Part shown: in pieces, positions 59,960-64,000 of the stretch
How positions within the stretch are numbered: position 1 is the stretch's first letter
Layout: each line of letters starts with the position of its first letter
Assembly (NCBI GenBank): GCA_021739625.1
Contig: JAIPBJ010000003.1
Span: 1 to 64,000 of the forward strand
Source of the DNA: Flavobacteriales bacterium
GTDB lineage: Bacteria; Bacteroidota; Bacteroidia; UBA10329
DNA: 64,000 bases
Reading direction: 5' to 3'
Made by a program: the position numbers and the translations under genes
The notes under the pieces: model-generated
Told to the model about the DNA's origin: nothing
The model's database searches: none
What the model saw: only the letters and a program-made list of their open reading frames with translations

Positions 59960-60355
59960 TTACTTGGATGCCTTATCGAAGGCCGTTTTCACTTCGCTTT
60001 TTGGAAGGAGGGCCAGCATTTTGCCCGACATTCCCTCGATCAGGTAATACTGACGGGCGAAATCATGCTGAGGCAGATCGAGCGCAAGCAGGTTGATGTC
60101 CTTCGCATCGAGACTCTTGAGTGTGATGCTCTGCTGAATGCCGTCTTCCTTCCCCTTCGGAATATCCATGATCTGATATCCATTGTCTAGATAGAAGTTC
60201 CAATAGGCCAGCGTGGCGGCATCGTTCTTCGCCATTTCTGTGAGCTCTTTCTTGCTGAACTTGGCGGTGAGCCGCTTGTCAAAATCCTGTGCCTGCGCAA
60301 CGACAGCACTGAGAACAAACGTGGCAGTGATGACCGAAAGGAGAATTGATCTCAT
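59960..60355 (-). CDS. Hypothetical secreted protein
   Basis: 131 aa with signal peptide (ILLSVITATFVLSAVVAQAQ). Confidence 0.65.
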   Translation of the reverse strand: MRSILLSVITATFVLSAVVAQAQDFDKRLTAKFSKKELTEMAKNDAATLAYWNFYLDNGYQIMDIPKGKEDGIQQSITLKSLDAKDINLLALDLPQHDFARQYYLIEGMSGKMLALLPKSEVKTAFDKASK

Positions 60356-60472
60356 GTTTTTCTTGTTTAGAAGTAGGCGGCAAATTTAACAATAGGGGCA
60401 TACCGACAGCGACCGACCGCACCGTTGACGGTATATTGCTTTTGGGGTTGTGCGCTGTGAACATGAAAAGCT

Positions 60473-60480
60473 TACATTTG
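60473..60480 (+). promoter_or_regulatory. -7 element TACATTTG of the rimP-nusA-infB operon
   Basis: TAnnTTTG match ~48 nt before the rimP ATG at 60528. Confidence 0.55.
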
Positions 60481-60503
60481 CCCCGCGAAATGGAAAAGGA
60501 GAA

Positions 60504-60526
60504 GGGGACACGCAGTCCCCTTTTTT
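60504..60526 (+). terminator. Rho-independent terminator/attenuator abutting the rimP start codon
   Basis: GGGGAC-ACGCA-GTCCCC-TTTTTT then AATG; 6-bp GC-rich stem, U6. Confidence 0.75.
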
Positions 60527-60527
60527 A

Positions 60528-60986
60528 ATGATGATAACAGAGGCTCAGATCACCGCACTTGTTGAGGAACGCATTGCCGACTCAGACCGCTTCATTGTGG
60601 CGGTGCGGGTGCTTGCGGGCAACCGCATCAGGGTGTTCGTTGACGGCCTGAGCGGTGTTACTGTGCGCGACTGTGTTCAGATAAGCCGCCACATTGAGGG
60701 CAGCCTCGACCGCGAGGTGGAGGACTTCGAGCTGGAGGTGTCCACACCAGGACTTACCGAACCGCTGACACACCCCCTTCAATATGTGAAGAACATCGGT
60801 CGAAGCCTTAAGGTGGAGACCAACGAGGGAGTGACCGTGAAAGGCGAGGTACTTACCGCAGATGCCGAGCAGGTCACCATTATGCCTGAGCAGAAGAAAT
60901 TGAAAAAGAATGAAGAGCAGCCCGGTGCGGTATCTATCGGGCTTCAACAGATAAAACAAGCCAAGACAGTAATTTCCTTCAACTAA
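60528..60986 (+). CDS. rimP: Ribosome maturation factor RimP
   Basis: 153 aa from ATG 60528; VTVRDCVQISRHIEGSLDREVEDFELEVSTPGLTEPL; upstream of nusA. Confidence 0.93.
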   Translation: MMITEAQITALVEERIADSDRFIVAVRVLAGNRIRVFVDGLSGVTVRDCVQISRHIEGSLDREVEDFELEVSTPGLTEPLTHPLQYVKNIGRSLKVETNEGVTVKGEVLTADAEQVTIMPEQKKLKKNEEQPGAVSIGLQQIKQAKTVISFN

Positions 60987-60991
60987 AACAG

Positions 60992-62230
60992 ATGAAAAAC
61001 CTCAATCTGGTAGAATCCTTTCAGGAATTCAAAGAATTCAAGAACATCGACAGGGTGACCCTGATGAACATCATGGAGGACGTGTTCAAGAGTGTGCTGG
61101 AGAAGCAGTTCGGAACACAGGAGAACATCGATGTGATCGTGAACGTGGAAAAGGGTGACCTTGAAATATACCGCACACGTGAGATTGTTGAGAACGGTGA
61201 GGTGGAGGATCCCCTCACACAGATAGAGCTATCTGCGGCACTGAAGATCCAGGACGACTTTGAAGTGGGTGAAGACTGCTCTGAGCCTGTCCAATTGGAG
61301 CACTTCGGGCGCAGGGCCGTGCTGGCCATCCGTCAGAATCTGGTGGGCCGCCTGATGGATCTGGAGAAGGACAACATCTTCCGTAAGTATAAGGACCGCG
61401 AAGGCGAGCTCTTCACTGGTGAGGTGTATCAGATATGGAAGCGGGAGGCCCTAATCCTGGATGATGAGGGCAATGAGCTGGTGCTTCCCAAGGGAGAGCA
61501 GATTCCCAGCGACTATTTCAAGAAGGGTGAGACCGTGAAAGCGGTGATCAAAGAAGTGGAGATGGTGAACAACAATCCGCGCGTTGTGCTGTCGCGTACG
61601 GATCCAAGGTTCATCGAACGTCTGTTCGAGAATGAGGTGCCTGAGGTGTTCGATGGCCTCATCACCATCAAGAAGATTGTCCGAGTGCCGGGCGAGCGTG
61701 CCAAGGTGGCTGTTGAGTCTTATGATGACCGCGTGGACCCCGTGGGCGCATGTGTGGGCATGAAAGGCTCACGTATCCACGGCATCGTCCGCGAGCTGAA
61801 GAACGAGAACATCGATGTGATCAACTTCACCAACAACACCCCGCTGTTCATCCAAAGGGCGCTGAGCCCTGCCAAGATCACCCGTTTGGAAATCAAGGAA
61901 GAGACCAAGCGCGTGGATGTGTTCCTGAAGCCCGATCAGGTCTCATTGGCCATTGGCAAAGGCGGTTTCAACATACGATTGGCCGGTCAGCTCACGGGTT
62001 ATGAGATTGATGTGTACCGCGATTCGGAGTCCGATCAGGAAGATGTCGATCTCGAGGAATTTGCCGATGAGATTGAAGGATGGGTGCTTGACGCGCTGAA
62101 AGCCGTTGGTTTCGACACGGCCAAGAGTGTGCTTCAGGTGACCCGCGAGGATTTGGTGAAACGCACCGACCTCGAAGAGGAGACCATCGATGACATTCTA
62201 CGCGTACTGCGCGCTGAGTTTGAAGACTGA
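60992..62230 (+). CDS. nusA: Transcription termination/antitermination factor NusA
   Basis: 412 aa; VDPVGACVGMKGSRIHGIVRELKNENIDVINF, LAIGKGGFNIRLAGQLTGYEIDV. Confidence 0.96.
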   Translation: MKNLNLVESFQEFKEFKNIDRVTLMNIMEDVFKSVLEKQFGTQENIDVIVNVEKGDLEIYRTREIVENGEVEDPLTQIELSAALKIQDDFEVGEDCSEPVQLEHFGRRAVLAIRQNLVGRLMDLEKDNIFRKYKDREGELFTGEVYQIWKREALILDDEGNELVLPKGEQIPSDYFKKGETVKAVIKEVEMVNNNPRVVLSRTDPRFIERLFENEVPEVFDGLITIKKIVRVPGERAKVAVESYDDRVDPVGACVGMKGSRIHGIVRELKNENIDVINFTNNTPLFIQRALSPAKITRLEIKEETKRVDVFLKPDQVSLAIGKGGFNIRLAGQLTGYEIDVYRDSESDQEDVDLEEFADEIEGWVLDALKAVGFDTAKSVLQVTREDLVKRTDLEEETIDDILRVLRAEFED

Positions 62231-62303
62231 GCCATGTGAGCGAACGTCAGGCCGCAAGGGCCGGAGCAGGAGAGAGACAATGCAGAAATGATAAAAAGTG
62301 CAA

Positions 62304-64000
62304 ATGGCAGAGGATAAACGGGTTCGTATTGGTAAGGTGCTGAAAGAGCTCGGGATCGGGCTGGCGACAGCTAAGGAATTCTTGGAGTCGAAAGGGTATG
62401 AGGACATCAACCCGAACACCGGATTGGACGACAAGGGCTACGACCTGCTGCTCAGCCAGTTCGCGGCCGACCGTAAGGTGAAACAGGAAGCCGACAAGAA
62501 GGCCGAGGTGCTGAAAGAACGGAAAGATGAGCGCTTGGCCGCATCAGACCGTCATCCTGAACCGGAAGCTCCTGTAGTCAAGACCCCTGTTGCACCTGCC
62601 ACCCCTGTCACACCCACAACACCGGAACCTCAGCCCGTGGTGACAGCGGCACCGATCTCCACGCCAGCTCAGGAAGTGGATGAGGAAAAGGGATCCGCAG
62701 GCCCGAAGATTCTCGGAACGATGGACCTATCGTCTATTGATCCCCGTGAACGGAAGAAGCAACAGGCCGTAAAAGAGAAGCAGCAACGAGAAGATGCCGA
62801 GAAGCAGGCTGCTGAGAAAGCCGCTACGGACAAGCTGGCCAACGCTGCAAAACTGGATGCCGAAAAGGCAAAACTGGCAGATGATGCCAGCAAGGCCGCT
62901 GCAGCCGAATTGGAGAAGAAAACGGCAGCAGACGCCCTGAAGACAGCAGAACCGGAAGTGATACGCGCTGTGGCCGACAGGCTTGCAGGAACGAAGGTGT
63001 TGGGCAAGATGGAACTGCCCGTGGAGAAGGAACGCAAACCAGTGGCATCGTCCACTGGTGGGGCCGATAATAAACGCAAACGCAAACGTGTGCGAGTGGA
63101 TGAGCCCGCTGCTGCGGCACCTCGCCCGTTGGGTACAGGCCCTGCGGCTGCCAAAGGCCGCAGAGAGGTGAAACCTGCCCTCACCGAGGAAGAGATTCAG
63201 AAACAGGTCAAAGAGACCCTCGCACGCCTTACCAGCGGAGGTGGGAAATCAAAGGCATCCAAGCACAGGCGCGACAAGCGTGCCATGGTGCAGGAACGTA
63301 TGCAGGAGGAGTTCGATGAGCACGAACGCGAGAAGAGCACCCTCAAGGTGACGGAGTTCGTAACTGCGAACGACCTCGCCCAGATGATGGACGTGCCAGT
63401 CACCAACATCATCTCGGCATGTATGAGCCTCGGCCTTTTCGTTTCCATCAACCAGCGGCTTGACGCAGAGACCCTCAGCATCGTGGCAGAGGAGTTCGGC
63501 TTCGGGGTCGAATTCGTGAGTGCCGACTTCCAAGATGCGGTACACGAAGAAATGGACCGCCCAGAAGATATCGTGGAGCGCGCTCCCATTGTCACCATCA
63601 TGGGTCACGTGGACCATGGTAAGACCTCATTGCTCGACTTCATACGCAGCGCCAATGTGGTGGCCGGTGAAGCAGGTGGCATCACCCAGCACATAGGGGC
63701 CTATTCGGTCGAAGTGGGCAACGGGAAACGCATCGCATTCCTCGATACTCCGGGTCACGAGGCCTTCACAGCCATGAGGGCGAGGGGCGCACAGGTCACT
63801 GACATCGCCATCATCGTGGTTGCGGCAGACGATGACATCATGCCACAGACCAAAGAGGCCATCAACCACGCTCAGGCTGCTGGTGTTCCGATGATCTTTG
63901 CCATCAACAAGATTGACAAGCCCAACGCCAATCCAGAAAAGATCAAGGAGCAACTGGCCCAGATGAACCTCCTTGTGGAGGACTGGGGCGGCAAGTATCA
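62304..64000 (+). CDS. infB: Translation initiation factor IF-2 (3' truncated by window end)
   Basis: [32 protein letters not shown]; Ala/Lys/Glu-rich linker; G domain [55 protein letters not shown]. Confidence 0.96.
   Translation, partial: MAEDKRVRIGKVLKELGIGLATAKEFLESKGYEDINPNTGLDDKGYDLLLSQFAADRKVKQEADKKAEVLKERKDERLAASDRHPEPEAPVVKTPVAPATPVTPTTPEPQPVVTAAPISTPAQEVDEEKGSAGPKILGTMDLSSIDPRERKKQQAVKEKQQREDAEKQAAEKAATDKLANAAKLDAEKAKLADDASKAAAAELEKKTAADALKTAEPEVIRAVADRLAGTKVLGKMELPVEKERKPVASSTGGADNKRKRKRVRVDEPAAAAPRPLGTGPAAAKGRREVKPALTEEEIQKQVKETLARLTSGGGKSKASKHRRDKRAMVQERMQEEFDEHEREKSTLKVTEFVTANDLAQMMDVPVTNIISACMSLGLFVSINQRLDAETLSIVAEEFGFGVEFVSADFQDAVHEEMDRPEDIVERAPIVTIMGHVDHGKTSLLDFIRSANVVAGEAGGITQHIGAYSVEVGNGKRIAFLDTPGHEAFTAMRARGAQVTDIAIIVVAADDDIMPQTKEAINHAQAAGVPMIFAINKIDKPNANPEKIKEQLAQMNLLVEDWGGKY

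Overview
Chromosomal window of a Bacteroidota (flavobacterial-type) genome. Evidence for the lineage: TAnnTTTG promoters, T9SS type-B C-terminal domains, and a complete Alternative Complex III / caa3-type oxidase operon. Most of the window is core metabolism: ccmEDCB, a fused 2-oxoacid dehydrogenase E1, rhomboid, split metH behind a SAM-I riboswitch, a three-gene PP2C/response-regulator/histidine-kinase cluster, tRNA-Gln, tsaB, an efflux pair, acpP-fabF-rnc-dxs, pepP, gatC, actABCDEF-coxBA, a methionine aminotransferase/omega-amidase pair, selD-mnmH, metF, and rimP-nusA-infB. Accessory content lies mainly at 6.4-11.4 kb. The two most interesting signals are both there, each beside a small DNA-binding-protein gene. 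(1) An ORF6N gene carries a near-perfect 29-bp palindrome inside its conserved LRTQFATSS codons. Diverged palindromic copies of it recur in the 330 bp immediately downstream, with compensatory arm changes, and mostly in one reading frame of an ATGA-overlapping ORF, encoding LRSQIASS-like peptides. (2) An array of 8-bp half-sites phased at exactly 21 bp, mirror-symmetric about position ~6875, lies directly upstream of an HTH gene. Everything here was read by eye; no database search or folding was run.
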